A stretch of DNA of 27,427 nucleotides from NCBI GenBank assembly GCA_001766655.1, contig MJCC01000007.1:380076-407502 (forward strand), written 5' to 3'. Shown one piece after another: positions 1 to 10,078 of the stretch. The position numbers were made by a program, and so were the translations under genes. Position 1 is the stretch's first letter. Each line of letters opens with the position of its first letter. The notes under the pieces are model-generated. The model was not told the DNA's origin and did no database searches. It saw only the letters and a list, made by a program, of their open reading frames with translations. Source of the DNA: Phytomonas francai (Eukaryota > Euglenozoa > Kinetoplastea > Trypanosomatida > Trypanosomatidae).

Positions 1-2
1 GC

Positions 3-3000
3 TGCGCCGACGACGTGCAGCGGCTGCGCGTGGAGCTGCGCGGGCCCGACGCGGCGAAGGTCTACCGCAGCCCGCGGCGCGACGCCCTGCTCGCGCAGCT
101 CCTCGAGGGCTGCCGGGCCGCCGGCAACGTCGGCGTCGGCGTGGGCTCGCGCGGGGTGGACCGGCCGCGGCGGTTCTGCCCGCTCCGCGCCGCCGTCTCG
201 GAGGAGGTCGAGAGCATGCTGCTCACCTGCCTCATCGAGCCCGACAGGGTCGACTGCTCGGCCACCGCCCTCCTCACCGCCATCGAGTTCTTCAACGCGA
301 ATATCGACTACAGCGGCCTCAGCCGGAGCGAAAATAGGGATCGGCTGTTCAGCGAAAACCGTGAAAAGCTTATCTTTCAGGCGGTCAGGGCCCTTCTTTG
401 CCATTTTCCCGAGACCCGGGATGCGGGGGTGTTGGAGCAGCGCTTTCACGCGCTGCGGCGGCTTACCTTGTCGAGGGCGGGCTTCGGCGCGATCGCCGTC
501 GCCCCGGCGCTGGCAAAAGAGGTAGGCAAGTGCGTTGAGCACGCCCTCCAGCTTAAAGAGGTTCTCCTGACGCATGTCGTCGTGGAGTTCCTGAACACCC
601 TCATGACGCCCCATCACAACTGCTATGACATTGCGCACGAGATGGTGAACAAAAACGGCATTGCGGGCATGGAAAATTTTGTGGACGTGCTTATCCTGCT
701 GCTCTGGAAAAGCATCCGTAGCGAGGACTCCTCTTTGGTGGTGCTCAGTCTCCTGAACTTCTTCGAGTACGTGCTTTGCCCACCCTACAGCGAAACGACC
801 GACCAGAGGGTTTTCGAGGCGAGTATGCGCAAACTGGTGCAGGTCGTGGGCAAGGGGCTCTTCGAGCTTCTCGCCCACACCTGCGAGGCGATTCGCTACG
901 CGGCCGGGCGGCTTATTCGAGTGATCATGGAGGAGGGTACCGATGAGGATTTCAAGTTCATGCAGCAAGCCTCCCTCTCAGAGGGCGGCTTTTTGTACGA
1001 GTTTAACGTCGCCGTCTTCAGCGAAGACCGGCGGTCGCGCGATTTGGCGCGGCGGTTGTTGGCCTACTGGACCTTTGAAAACACCCCCATGCAGGATTTG
1101 CTCCGCCGTATGCTCCCTATTACCCTGCTGAGGTTTCTGCAGTCCTCTGAAGAGCCCCCGCCGGATGAGATCGAGTCGGAGCCGCAGAAGGACGTCCAGC
1201 CGATGACGGACGCTTACCGTGAGGCTAAAGGCGGGTTCTTCCGGCGGTCTTTTTACCCTCAAAGGCTTCAGCGAGCCCCCCATGAAGGAGGTGCGGCGTG
1301 GGGTGAAGGAGACACAGGACACAACGACGCGGGAAAAACGAAAAGCCAAATGTGCCCGCGTCCTCGTTCTGTGCGGCCGAATACAGGACTCAACTGGACG
1401 CTGTTCTTTTATAAAATTAAGCAGAACCACATGCGCGCGGATCTCATTTGGAATGCAACGACGCGAAGCGAGCTCAGCAACGCCATCGAGGCGGAACTGA
1501 CCGCCTTTTGCGCCGCACAGCGACTTCCCAGCGAGCGAGCGGTGGCGTGGAATTACCAAGAATTTGAGGTGGTCTACCACTCCCTCGCGGAGGAAGTAAA
1601 GATCGGCCAGCACTATCCTCGTTTGCTCTTGGAGAACCCCAATCCAGTTATCGCGCATCCGAGGGAGTTCTTTGAGGATCTTTACCACCACTTTCTGCTT
1701 GTGGAGAAGCCCTCAGAGAAGCTTGAGGCCCTCCGTGCCATGACGCGGCTGTACAACATCCACGCAGAGGCGATCGAGGAGCTGTCGAATCTCGCTCACT
1801 TCGTGCGCATGCTCCGCTCGACGACGGAGCCCTTGTTTCGCGATCGTCTGCTGCTTTTCTTTCGCGAAGCCCTCAAGGCGAGGCGTAACGTCAAGCTTTT
1901 TCTCGATGCTGGCGGGTTGGAGCCGCTGGTCGAGCTGGTTATCTTAGCGCATCTCGACATTGACCGGCCGCAGCTGCGCGCCGCTACAAACGCGATCGAG
2001 CCCGGCAGCTCCCTGGAAGCGCCACGGGGGGAGGAAAAGGAGTGGTACTACGAGGAAGACGGATCGAAATCAGGGCCGGTATCGTATATCCAGCTCAAAG
2101 AGCTCTACGCCGAGGGCGAGCTAAAGGATACGGGAAGAGTGTGGGCGCAGAGAATGTCGGGATGGAAGCAGCTTCGTGAGATTCCTCAGCTACGCTGGGG
2201 AATACTCTGCGCGACCATGCCATCCATCCTGAGCTTTACAGCGGTAACATGCACCATCTTGGATATTTTCCAGTACATCTGTGATCAATACCCTTCACGT
2301 AATTTAAGTGGTGCCGTTATTCTGCCTCTTCCAAGGGTCAAGCGCTTTCTTAGTGGCCCGACCGTCCTGCCGCATATCGTGCAGTTGTTGCTCACCTTCG
2401 ACTCCACCGTGTGTGAGCGGGTGAATCGGCTTCTTTACAGTATCCTGGAGGATAGCCCGCTCATCAGTCGTCTTTTTTTGACGGGGTACTATTATTTCTC
2501 CTTCATCTACACTGCCTCTGACGTGCTGCCGTTTTCTCGCATGTTAGGGCTCACACAACACCAGCAATCCCTCGTCTACCACGTGAATGGCGGCGCGTCC
2601 GCGCGAAAGAGCATCCTTGCGCCACTGCTACCGCCGGCAATGGTGTGCTTTCTAGAAAATCACGGCCCTGAGCGCTTCGCCGAGGTTTTTCTTGGCGAAT
2701 ACGAAACCCCAGAAATCATCTGGGGGAAGAACATGCGCCTGTACCTGGCGGGGAAGATCGCGGCCCACATCGCCGACTTCCTCCCACGTCTTCTGAGCAA
2801 TAACACCCTGGTTTATCAGTACTGCCCAATCGGAAACGTTGCGTATGAGCAGCTACAGCAGGAGCTCTTCTGCAACGATTACTACCTACGGCATCTGTGT
2901 GATACGCTGCAGTATCCGAACTGGCCTATTCGCGATGCCTTTTCCTTTTTGCGCGACCTTCTGGTGACCTGGCGCGATGAGCTCAATAAGGAGCCGTGCG

Positions 3001-5915
3001 GTCTCTCGCGGGAAGGGTGTCTGAAAACCTTGGAGCTGGCACTATCTGACGAGACGGGAGAGGCAGCGACACCGCAGAGGATTCGCAAGGCCTATTTCGA
3101 GCTCGCGACACGCTACCACCCTGACAAGAATCCAGAGGGCCGGCAGCAATTTCAAGCGATTCATGAAGCTTACACGTTTCTTATGAGTGATACCGTGCAG
3201 TCTGACGGGCCGGATCCGCAAAATATCTACCTCATTCTACAATCCCAGTGCATCCTCTTCAAGCAGTGCGCTGAAGACCTTAAAGCGTACAAATACGCTG
3301 GGTATGAGCTGCTGTTTAAGCTGCTTCGCAGTGAGCTGGCGGATCGCGAGATGCTGCGAAAGAGGGTACTCCTCGTCCTACCCGCAATAGAGCTTTGCCG
3401 TCTCACCGTTGAGAATGTTCCCCACAACTCGGATGAGCTGCAGGCGGAGGGTGGCATCCAGCTCCTCGGCGAGGTCACCTCCCGCTGCTTTGAATTCATC
3501 ACCTCCAACTCCACGCCGGATGCGATTCACGTGAGGGTTGCCGTGCACTGCATGGGGACCTTCACGGCGGTGGCACAGTTTGGGGAATGCCAACGCAAGA
3601 TCCGGGAGCTTTCGGAGATGCCTGAACTAACTGCCAAAGGCGTCGGGTACGGAAACGTTCTTGAGCTCTCGCGCGTGTGCATTCAGGCGTGTGAGGTGCT
3701 CTGCCTGGATCGCGAGCTGCAGGCGCGGCTGATCGCGGCGGGGGTGGTCTGGTACCTTCTGCGAGCGCTGCTTCAGTACGACCCGACGCTGGAGCGTGCG
3801 GGGGTGGAGCTGCAGGAGTCCCACCACATTCAGCTTTCGAGGAATTGCGTCGCGGTGCTCGCGATGAGGGCGCTCTGTGCCCTTTCGGGATGCGCACCGG
3901 ATGCCAGCTATCGCGCTACACCACCCAACGACGCGGTCTGTCGTCTGCTGAAGCGACTGCTGACACCCTATCTCTTCCGAATAATGGCCACGGTGCCGAA
4001 TCGTGAAGCCGAGGTCCTTTCTTGTCTAAACAGCCATTCCGAGAATCCGCACTTCTACTGGAATCACACCTGTCGTGATGAGCTGGGGGAGCTGCTGGAG
4101 GTGAACTCCGATCGCTGCCTCAGAGGGGAGATGATAGGGGATGAGGCGATGTCTTTGTTCTGCGATAGGGACTTTTCCTACACGCTCCACCGAAATGAAG
4201 TCCAGGTCGGGGGCGTCTTCTTACGCATCTACAAGGCTCAACCGGACTTCCGCATTGGGGACCCGGCCGCTTTCTTTTCAGCTCTTATTGAGGACCTGAA
4301 GGCTTGTCTATCGAACGCTGCCTCACCATCGCGTCTTGCGCTCACTATGACGTCGCTTCAGTGCCTCGTTCGCGGTCACTTTCTCGAGGTGGAAAAGGTC
4401 GCCGAGCAGCACGCCGCTGCGCTGGTCGAGCTCCTTGATACTTCGTCCCATACTGAGGTACTCATACCAGCCTTGAATCTTCTTGAGTACCTGATGAATT
4501 CGGAACACTTTGCAGAGTCGATTAGTAGAGTGCGTTTTTTGATTTCCAGACTGACAATTTTGCTCGGGAGTGCTGTCGAGGTTGAGGTTCACAAATACTC
4601 TCTGCAACTCTTCTTGCGGATGCTTGTACATCAGCCGATGGTTCAGGACGTCTTGGATCGCGGAATGCATCTGATTCTTTTACTTCATTACGCGACCGGT
4701 AGCACCAGAGAAATGAAAGAGCTGAGCTGTATGTGTCTTGCGAGAGTCCTTTGCGATAAGCTGGTTGGAGGTAAACTTTACCTGAGTTGCGCGCATTACC
4801 TCCCAGAAATTTTTTTAGATACCATCAAGGAAGGCAACCCCGCACAGGCATGCGTCATGCTAGATGTGCGAGAGCAGAGTCCGGAGCTGATTTGGAATGA
4901 GGATCAGCGGGAACAATTCGTGCAGCGAGTGTCGGCGTGTCGGGATGACATCGTGCGTGCGCTGACTCAGGATCCTCTGCTGAACTTGAGAACCCTACTG
5001 GAATTAGACGTTGTGGGGAGAGCGCCGCCGGTGGACGAGATTCAGGTGGGCGGAGTCTTTCTCTCAATGTATGTGCAGAACCCGATGTATCAACTTCGAA
5101 GGCCAAAGGAATTTCTCCTAGCACTTCTAGACCGCTATGTCGAGGTTTGCCAGCGGGCGCAGGACGTTTCCGAACTTTCGCCGGATGATGCGCGTCTACT
5201 TGAGCTGCTCACACAGTCTGGCGCGCTCCTCCTCAGCTCTTCTAATGATCTCAAGGACTACAGCTCGAGCCTAGGGTATATGCATCGATTGGTGCCGCTT
5301 TTGACCTCTCCTCATGAAGCTGTAGCGACGTCAGCCTTGCGCTGGCTGAACGAGATGTGGAGGTCGACGCGGTGTGTGGAGGCGACGATACCGTTGGACG
5401 CGATTGGCCCGCTGCTTAAGTTCATCGCGCAGCACCCCACCGCCGAGCCGCTGTTTCTCGATACCCTCGAGCGGTTCATCGCCGCCTCGACGCCGCGCGT
5501 CGGCGTTCTCGCGCTGGTGGCGCGGCATAAGTTGGTGCAGAGGCTGCTGCGGCAGCTCGAGGACGGCGCGGCGGCGGGGCAGGAACCGCGGGAGCCCCCG
5601 GCGACCACCCGCGCGCGTATCATCAATGTTATCAAGGCAATGGTGAGCCTCCGCGATCCAACCCACGGCGCGGATCTCGCGAGCGCGCTGCGGCGGAGCC
5701 CTGTCTGGCAGAAGTACAAGGATCAAAGCCAAGACCTTTTTTTGCTTTCCGCGCAGGTAGACACCAGGGGGGGGCATCTGACGGGTGGCCTTTCTGGGGC
5801 GGCGGCGTTGTTCTCCCCGCATCGAGCTCCAGGTGAAGCGCTTTTATTGACTCTTTCTGCACACGCGCAGACGGGCTACTCCACAGAGCCTCCGCCACTT
5901 CATGAAGACAAGTAG
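3..5915 (+). CDS. DNAJC13: RME-8/DNAJC13-family endosomal DnaJ protein, 5' end cut by window edge
   Basis: The frame is open from base 3 without an upstream stop or ATG, so the N-terminus is missing; 1970 residues remain (base 3 = residue 1). Visible in order: start of the armadillo-like helical region, a first IWN repeat (LIWN, residue 482), a GYF_2 domain (about 680-735, WYYEEDG...GPVS), a second IWN-type repeat (IIWG, 906), a J domain (about 1006-1063) with intact HPD (H1039), then IWN repeats 3 (FYWN, 1352) and 4 (LIWN, 1630). Repeats 3 and 4 are each followed by a copy of QVGGVFL. The C-terminus keeps the family-like YKDQSQDLFLLS and HLTGG words. This order is that of RME-8, known to work with Hsc70 on endosomes in clathrin uncoating and recycling/retrograde sorting. 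The missing part should carry the PH-like lipid-binding region. The function here is inferred from the family. Confidence 0.92.
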   Translation, partial: CADDVQRLRVELRGPDAAKVYRSPRRDALLAQLLEGCRAAGNVGVGVGSRGVDRPRRFCPLRAAVSEEVESMLLTCLIEPDRVDCSATALLTAIEFFNANIDYSGLSRSENRDRLFSENREKLIFQAVRALLCHFPETRDAGVLEQRFHALRRLTLSRAGFGAIAVAPALAKEVGKCVEHALQLKEVLLTHVVVEFLNTLMTPHHNCYDIAHEMVNKNGIAGMENFVDVLILLLWKSIRSEDSSLVVLSLLNFFEYVLCPPYSETTDQRVFEASMRKLVQVVGKGLFELLAHTCEAIRYAAGRLIRVIMEEGTDEDFKFMQQASLSEGGFLYEFNVAVFSEDRRSRDLARRLLAYWTFENTPMQDLLRRMLPITLLRFLQSSEEPPPDEIESEPQKDVQPMTDAYREAKGGFFRRSFYPQRLQRAPHEGGAAWGEGDTGHNDAGKTKSQMCPRPRSVRPNTGLNWTLFFYKIKQNHMRADLIWNATTRSELSNAIEAELTAFCAAQRLPSERAVAWNYQEFEVVYHSLAEEVKIGQHYPRLLLENPNPVIAHPREFFEDLYHHFLLVEKPSEKLEALRAMTRLYNIHAEAIEELSNLAHFVRMLRSTTEPLFRDRLLLFFREALKARRNVKLFLDAGGLEPLVELVILAHLDIDRPQLRAATNAIEPGSSLEAPRGEEKEWYYEEDGSKSGPVSYIQLKELYAEGELKDTGRVWAQRMSGWKQLREIPQLRWGILCATMPSILSFTAVTCTILDIFQYICDQYPSRNLSGAVILPLPRVKRFLSGPTVLPHIVQLLLTFDSTVCERVNRLLYSILEDSPLISRLFLTGYYYFSFIYTASDVLPFSRMLGLTQHQQSLVYHVNGGASARKSILAPLLPPAMVCFLENHGPERFAEVFLGEYETPEIIWGKNMRLYLAGKIAAHIADFLPRLLSNNTLVYQYCPIGNVAYEQLQQELFCNDYYLRHLCDTLQYPNWPIRDAFSFLRDLLVTWRDELNKEPCGLSREGCLKTLELALSDETGEAATPQRIRKAYFELATRYHPDKNPEGRQQFQAIHEAYTFLMSDTVQSDGPDPQNIYLILQSQCILFKQCAEDLKAYKYAGYELLFKLLRSELADREMLRKRVLLVLPAIELCRLTVENVPHNSDELQAEGGIQLLGEVTSRCFEFITSNSTPDAIHVRVAVHCMGTFTAVAQFGECQRKIRELSEMPELTAKGVGYGNVLELSRVCIQACEVLCLDRELQARLIAAGVVWYLLRALLQYDPTLERAGVELQESHHIQLSRNCVAVLAMRALCALSGCAPDASYRATPPNDAVCRLLKRLLTPYLFRIMATVPNREAEVLSCLNSHSENPHFYWNHTCRDELGELLEVNSDRCLRGEMIGDEAMSLFCDRDFSYTLHRNEVQVGGVFLRIYKAQPDFRIGDPAAFFSALIEDLKACLSNAASPSRLALTMTSLQCLVRGHFLEVEKVAEQHAAALVELLDTSSHTEVLIPALNLLEYLMNSEHFAESISRVRFLISRLTILLGSAVEVEVHKYSLQLFLRMLVHQPMVQDVLDRGMHLILLLHYATGSTREMKELSCMCLARVLCDKLVGGKLYLSCAHYLPEIFLDTIKEGNPAQACVMLDVREQSPELIWNEDQREQFVQRVSACRDDIVRALTQDPLLNLRTLLELDVVGRAPPVDEIQVGGVFLSMYVQNPMYQLRRPKEFLLALLDRYVEVCQRAQDVSELSPDDARLLELLTQSGALLLSSSNDLKDYSSSLGYMHRLVPLLTSPHEAVATSALRWLNEMWRSTRCVEATIPLDAIGPLLKFIAQHPTAEPLFLDTLERFIAASTPRVGVLALVARHKLVQRLLRQLEDGAAAGQEPREPPATTRARIINVIKAMVSLRDPTHGADLASALRRSPVWQKYKDQSQDLFLLSAQVDTRGGHLTGGLSGAAALFSPHRAPGEALLLTLSAHAQTGYSTEPPPLHEDK

Positions 5916-6119
5916 GGCGCCCGTGCGCGGGCAAAGTGCACACCGTAACATAGTTATTTCAGATAAAAATTCATCCTATGAATGCGTTTACTCGTCTGCT
6001 TTTTATATATTTACATATACATTCTTTTGTTGCCGGTTCACTTGATATTGCGTTATCAGCGCGTTTTTCCCTTTCCCTCGGGGGATGCACCATCGTGATC
6101 TATGTGTTTCTCTTTCTTG

Positions 6120-6176
6120 TATGGTTTCCTACTTTACCTCTCACCCTCCACCTTTTCACACCTTACGTCTTCCCAG
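6120..6176 (+). promoter_or_regulatory. Putative trans-splice acceptor for the CCCH zinc-finger gene
   Basis: A pyrimidine-rich run leads to CTTCCCAG, with the AG at 6175-6176. No ATG occurs between this AG and the proposed start at 6359. Splicing here would leave a leader of about 180 nt that becomes very C-rich. The acceptor is inferred from kinetoplastid trans-splicing rules. Confidence 0.55.
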
Positions 6177-6358
6177 TAAGAATTCTTTTCGCTTCACTTT
6201 ACGCCTTCCCGCACACTCCGAACACGCAAAGCTCGGCCATCAACCACTGCCCTTACTATCCAGCAACCGAGCAGCCCCTCCACGCCCATCCCCACCCCCG
6301 CCCCCGAAGCCCGACCCCCCGTCCCTTCCTTTCCCCGCCCCCGTCTCTGCCCCGCGCG

Positions 6359-6868
6359 ATGGTGAACCTTCCCGCCGTGGCACCGCACTACAGCGAGTCC
6401 CCCGCCGACTACGCCGGCCCGCCGCGCCCCCACGCCCAGCGCATCGACCCGACGAAGCTCAAGACGAAGCTGTGCCGCAACTACGCGCTCGGCCTGCCCT
6501 GCCCGTTCGAGCAGCGCTGCGCCTTCTCCCACGGTGACACCGCGACACGCTCGCCGACCACCGGGGAGACCGAGGCCTTCAGCCCGAACCGCGGACGCAG
6601 GGCCAGCTTCACCACCCTCGAGGAGGACGCCTGCGCGCCCGCGACGACCGCGATGCGGCGGGTCGAGTCGGACAGCGCCGAGCTCGACGCGGTCTCGAGC
6701 GACGCGAACTCGGACGCGGCCGGGGTGCGGCCGCCGCCGCCGCCCGCCTACGAGGTGGCCATCCAGGAGGACCTGGGGGGCATGGTGGATGAGCACTCCC
6801 TCCCCCCGGCCTACCCGACCCGGTACCGCTTCGACCCCTACAGCTACTCCAGCGTTCGGTACGAATAG
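6359..6868 (+). CDS. Small CCCH zinc-finger RNA-binding protein with two PPxY motifs
   Basis: This 169-residue protein has one CCCH finger, C39-x8-C48-x5-C54-x3-H58, preceded by basic KLKTKLC as in RNA-binding TIS11/ZFP-type fingers. The tail is acidic and serine-rich, with two PPxY motifs (PPAY at 128-131 and 149-152) and a Tyr-rich C-terminus. The frame is open back to 5978, but that extension translates pyrimidine tract and low-complexity sequence. ATG 6359 is the first ATG after the likely acceptor, and nearly all its codons end in G or C, so I chose it. Size and layout recall the small trypanosome ZFP proteins, where proline-rich and WW-domain members are known to interact; that link is by analogy. 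It probably regulates mRNA stability or translation. It lies between the RME-8-like gene and two RRM genes and has a long AT-rich downstream spacer. Confidence 0.8.
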   Translation: MVNLPAVAPHYSESPADYAGPPRPHAQRIDPTKLKTKLCRNYALGLPCPFEQRCAFSHGDTATRSPTTGETEAFSPNRGRRASFTTLEEDACAPATTAMRRVESDSAELDAVSSDANSDAAGVRPPPPPAYEVAIQEDLGGMVDEHSLPPAYPTRYRFDPYSYSSVRYE

Positions 6869-8632
6869 AACCTCTGAAAGGGAGGACTGGACGAAAAGGA
6901 AAGAATTCGTGATAGGAGCATGTGAAGCTCAAGTTCTTTTTTTTTTTTTCATTTCGTTTTCTTTTAACTCAAGGAGGTTTTTGAGAAGATATCAGCACAC
7001 AGACGCAAATTTACGTATATATTTCACATCGATGCATATGTATTTGTACGTATATCCAGTGGCATATCTTTCTCCCCCTGCCTTGTTTCTTTATTATAAC
7101 TTTTATTTATTACCTTAATTGGGCTCTTTTACTGTATTTTATTAAGTTTGCAATCTTGGCGGTTTAATACAAATGCTTTACCCACATTTCTGCTTGTGTC
7201 TTTTCTTACTTTTGAAAGCTTGTTGTGTTTTTTCCCATACTTTTTTTTCCCTCCGAATGAGTGTTTGGTGTTCTGTTATTTCCTTTCTCCTTATTTTTAT
7301 GCTATTTAATTTGTTCTAATGATTCGAAATTTTATTATTGTTATTGTTATTGTTGGGAAAACATTGCACAACGGTAGAATTGGGATCTATGAAATTGGAA
7401 GACGTCACAAGAATGAGAAGAAAAGGGTATAGGACGAGCAGAAGTTGTATATAAAGTGTATGGAACTATCTTTGAAGGCTCCTTAGAACATACTTTGATA
7501 CATTTATATCTAAATACATACCCGTAAGGACTTTTTTTTTTTGAATATCAGGCTCTTGATTGATTGATTTTCTTCATTTCAACATCAGTTTTTATCTGTG
7601 CTTCGTATGGTACAATTTCCTTTGGATGGATTCCCTTTTTTTGTTAATAGAGAACTTCATAATGATTGAACTTTCGCGTGTATGCTATAGAACCGTGCGT
7701 ACATACATACCTATTTATAGTGTTGGTACATGAATAAGTTTTAGGTATCATTGTAAGCTACAACCTTTGTGATTTCAGGAAAGGGGGAAACAATTTCTTA
7801 CAGCGGTAATTATCCTTTGAGTAGTTTAAAGTAAAATAATTCGACCTGTTTGTTTTGATTTTTAAAAAACTGCAAAACTGCTTCTGGCATTTTCTTATAT
7901 CTTACCATCTCGTCCAAGTTGTAAAAAGGTCTCTTCCGCCATCATATTTGCCAGTATTGTAAGGCACAGAAAGAATGACAAAAAGGGTTGAGAGCGGTTG
8001 TTTTCTGTTCTGAATAGAAGAGGAATAACATATATTATATATGCAGTGCGTCTAATTTATTGAGAAATGGGTAATTGGGTCAATTAGGTGAGGCAAAAAA
8101 TACTGAAATAGAATTGAAAATACTTTATTTACTCTTTTGTTTATATATATTTAGAGGAAAGATTTTTTTAAATTATTGTTGTTAACAAAGACTAAGTTGG
8201 ATTATATTATATCTTAAGAAAGTGACATGCTTTTCAAAAAAGGGTAGTGGGCTTTAATCACCGTTCAAATTTTCCATGAATACAAATGAAGGCAGGGAAG
8301 GAAGAGAAAAGACTCAAACCTTACTGCTGACAATTGGAGATGAGCGCGGGGTTCTTTTCGGTTCATTTTTTAACAATTACTACATAACTGGCATTTTTTT
8401 TTCCCAATACAGTTCCCACTCTTACTATTATTATCACCAGTTAAAAAAGCAGATTGAGTATTTTACACTAATTATTTTGTGTAGCATGTTTTTCCTTTGA
8501 TATTATTATTTTCTTATTATTAGTTTATGAGATTGTTTAACTACGCCCCACTTTCTTCTTAAATACATATACATGTATATATATATTTAATAAATTGTTT
8601 TCAATCTCTCACGATCACACAATGTGTTAGTT

Positions 8633-8677
8633 GATGGGTGATATAAATTCCATTGGGAATTTAGTTGAGCACCCATC
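8633..8677. other. Two-tier nested stem-loop
   Basis: GATGGGTG (8633-8640) pairs perfectly with CACCCATC (8670-8677). Inside, TAAATTCC (8644-8651) pairs perfectly with GGAATTTA (8656-8663) around the loop ATTG. The stems are separated by an asymmetric internal loop, ATA on one side and GTTGAG on the other. It could be a 3'UTR regulatory hairpin or part of a small structured RNA; the sequence alone does not decide, and either strand could fold. Confidence 0.55.
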
Positions 8678-9056
8678 TTTTAGGGTAAGTTAAAGAATGT
8701 TCAAGCGACATCTTCTACCCTCCTTCCGCCTTTCCTTGACCTATGATTAGTGAACTAAGGTATTATAAAATGCTCGCTTGATCCATTAGAGTAGTTGTGT
8801 TTTATGATATAGTGCACTTAGCTACGGCAGGCTAATTTTTCACAAAAGAGACGCACCAAGACTAAACAGTAATATCATTCCTCTCTTAGAGTAGTCGAGT
8901 CTGAATGATGAAAAGGAGTATTTCAAGACCATACAGCTACCATCCTTCGCGTTATGTATGACGCAATTAAGAGTTTTTTAGCGGGGTAAGATAGCTCAGT
9001 GCAACACTTTCCGGAATCAAGAGCGCCAAATACAATAAAAGCGTTAGGGTGGGGAG

Positions 9057-9086
9057 GAAGAACTACGTACCACCACACAGTTCTTC
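9057..9086. other. Simple stem-loop
   Basis: GAAGAACT (9057-9064) pairs perfectly with AGTTCTTC (9079-9086) around a 14-nt loop. In DNA of this composition a single 8-bp stem can arise by chance. Confidence 0.3.
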
Positions 9087-9100
9087 ACATATTGTTTTTC

Positions 9101-9125
9101 TACCTCTAATAAAGGTGGAGAGGTA
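9101..9125. other. Stem-loop with TACCTCT/AGAGGTA arms
   Basis: TACCTCT (9101-9107) pairs with AGAGGTA (9119-9125) around an 11-nt loop. A hairpin with nearly the same arms lies upstream of the second RRM gene at 12734-12750. Confidence 0.35.
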
Positions 9126-9436
9126 ATAAAATGCGCTTAATGTGGCAGTATAAAAGTGTCTCTTCCTAATGGAAAACCCTTTCCCATTTTTCCCTTATAA
9201 TTTGTCAAGTTCATGAAAAAAAAATTCTACAATTTTCCTACTCATTTTCGCTTCCACTGCTGAATTTTATTTTAAAAATCTCATGATGACCTGCATTCGT
9301 TGGTTCAGTTTCATTGAAATTTGAAGTTCCAAACAAATTCCAATCTCGCAACCCTTTCCCTTACAATTTACTCCAAAATACATTTTCCCATTTTATTTGA
9401 AAAGGGTTTCATCAAAAGCTTTTAAATCTGAAGAGC

Positions 9437-9480
9437 CCGTTTGTTCCTTTTATTTGCAATTATATTCTTCGCTAATTAAG
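9437..9480 (+). promoter_or_regulatory. Weak putative trans-splice acceptor for first RRM gene
   Basis: A T-rich, pyrimidine-biased stretch ends in an AG at 9479-9480, 81 nt before the ATG, with no ATG between. The tract is broken by purines, so the true acceptor may lie elsewhere. Confidence 0.35.
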
Positions 9481-9561
9481 TTTGTAAGTATAGGGAAACA
9501 CCTTGATTAAATTTGAATAATATACTACTGAACAAAACAGAAGAGAAAAACACTGAGCCTC

Positions 9562-10078
9562 ATGACCAGTCTTCAAAATCTATTCGTAGCAAAGTTGCCG
9601 CGCACCGTTACCGATACAGAGCTCGAAAAGATATTTGAGTCGTACAACCCCAAAAGCGCCAAGGTGATGCTCGACGCAGCCACCGGCAAAAGCAAGGGCT
9701 TCGGATTCGTCCTTTTCGATTCCGAAGAGGAGGGCGAGCTGGCCTTCAAGGAACTCAACAAAACTCACGTCACCATTCTCGGTCAGAACTTCAACCTGTG
9801 CATATTCCCCTCCAAGCATGACGGCAAGGTCGCGAAGGAGGTCAGCAACGCCCTTTACATCCGAAACATTCCGATGCGGCTCTCGTATATGGAGGTTGAG
9901 GCCTTCCTGAACAGCTTTGGCAAGCTGACGTACTTCGCCATGCGCGAGGACCACTACGGCAGCCCGGTGTGGGTCGTCTACGCGGAGTACGAGACCGTCG
10001 AGGATGCCAAAAACGCCCTCAACAAGCTCCACGGCAACAGCACGTACTTCCTCGGCTCTGCCGCCCTGCTGGCGAAGT
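9562..10078 (+). repeat. Direct repeat, copy A (RRM1-RRM2 block)
   Basis: Reading the two copies side by side, I found no difference between 9562-10078 and 13911-14427 (517 bp, offset 4349). The base before the ATG already differs (C against A), and after GCGAAGT the sequences diverge at once. Confidence 0.9.

Larger units (their letters stand above)
6869..9561. other. Long AT-rich spacer (3'UTR of CCCH gene plus upstream region of first RRM gene)
   Basis: About 2.7 kb of AT-rich DNA with T homopolymers and short TTATTG and TA repeats. I see no convincing gene, tRNA or transposon. The only open frame worth mention (8276-8500) is low in complexity and unlike the flanking genes in codon use. 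It holds a two-tier hairpin (8633-8677) and two simple hairpins (9057-9086, 9101-9125). Most of it is presumably the zinc-finger gene's 3'UTR; the boundary cannot be placed. Confidence 0.6.

Noticed and set aside
978..1691. 237-codon minus-strand ORF inside the RME-8-like gene
   Set aside because: Antisense to a conserved protein, with no motif and against the direction of the block.
5978..6358. N-terminal extension of the CCCH protein by 127 codons
   Set aside because: It translates a pyrimidine tract and a low-complexity leader; a likely splice acceptor lies inside it at 6176, and codon use changes sharply at ATG 6359.
8276..8500. 74-codon plus-strand ORF
   Set aside because: AT-rich and Tyr/Phe-rich from homopolymers, unlike the codon use of all real genes here, and no recognisable motif.
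8983..9030. tRNA-like words (TAGCTCAGT resembles a D-arm)
   Set aside because: No matching GAGC at the right distance, no anticodon stem and no T-arm GTTCGA motif downstream.
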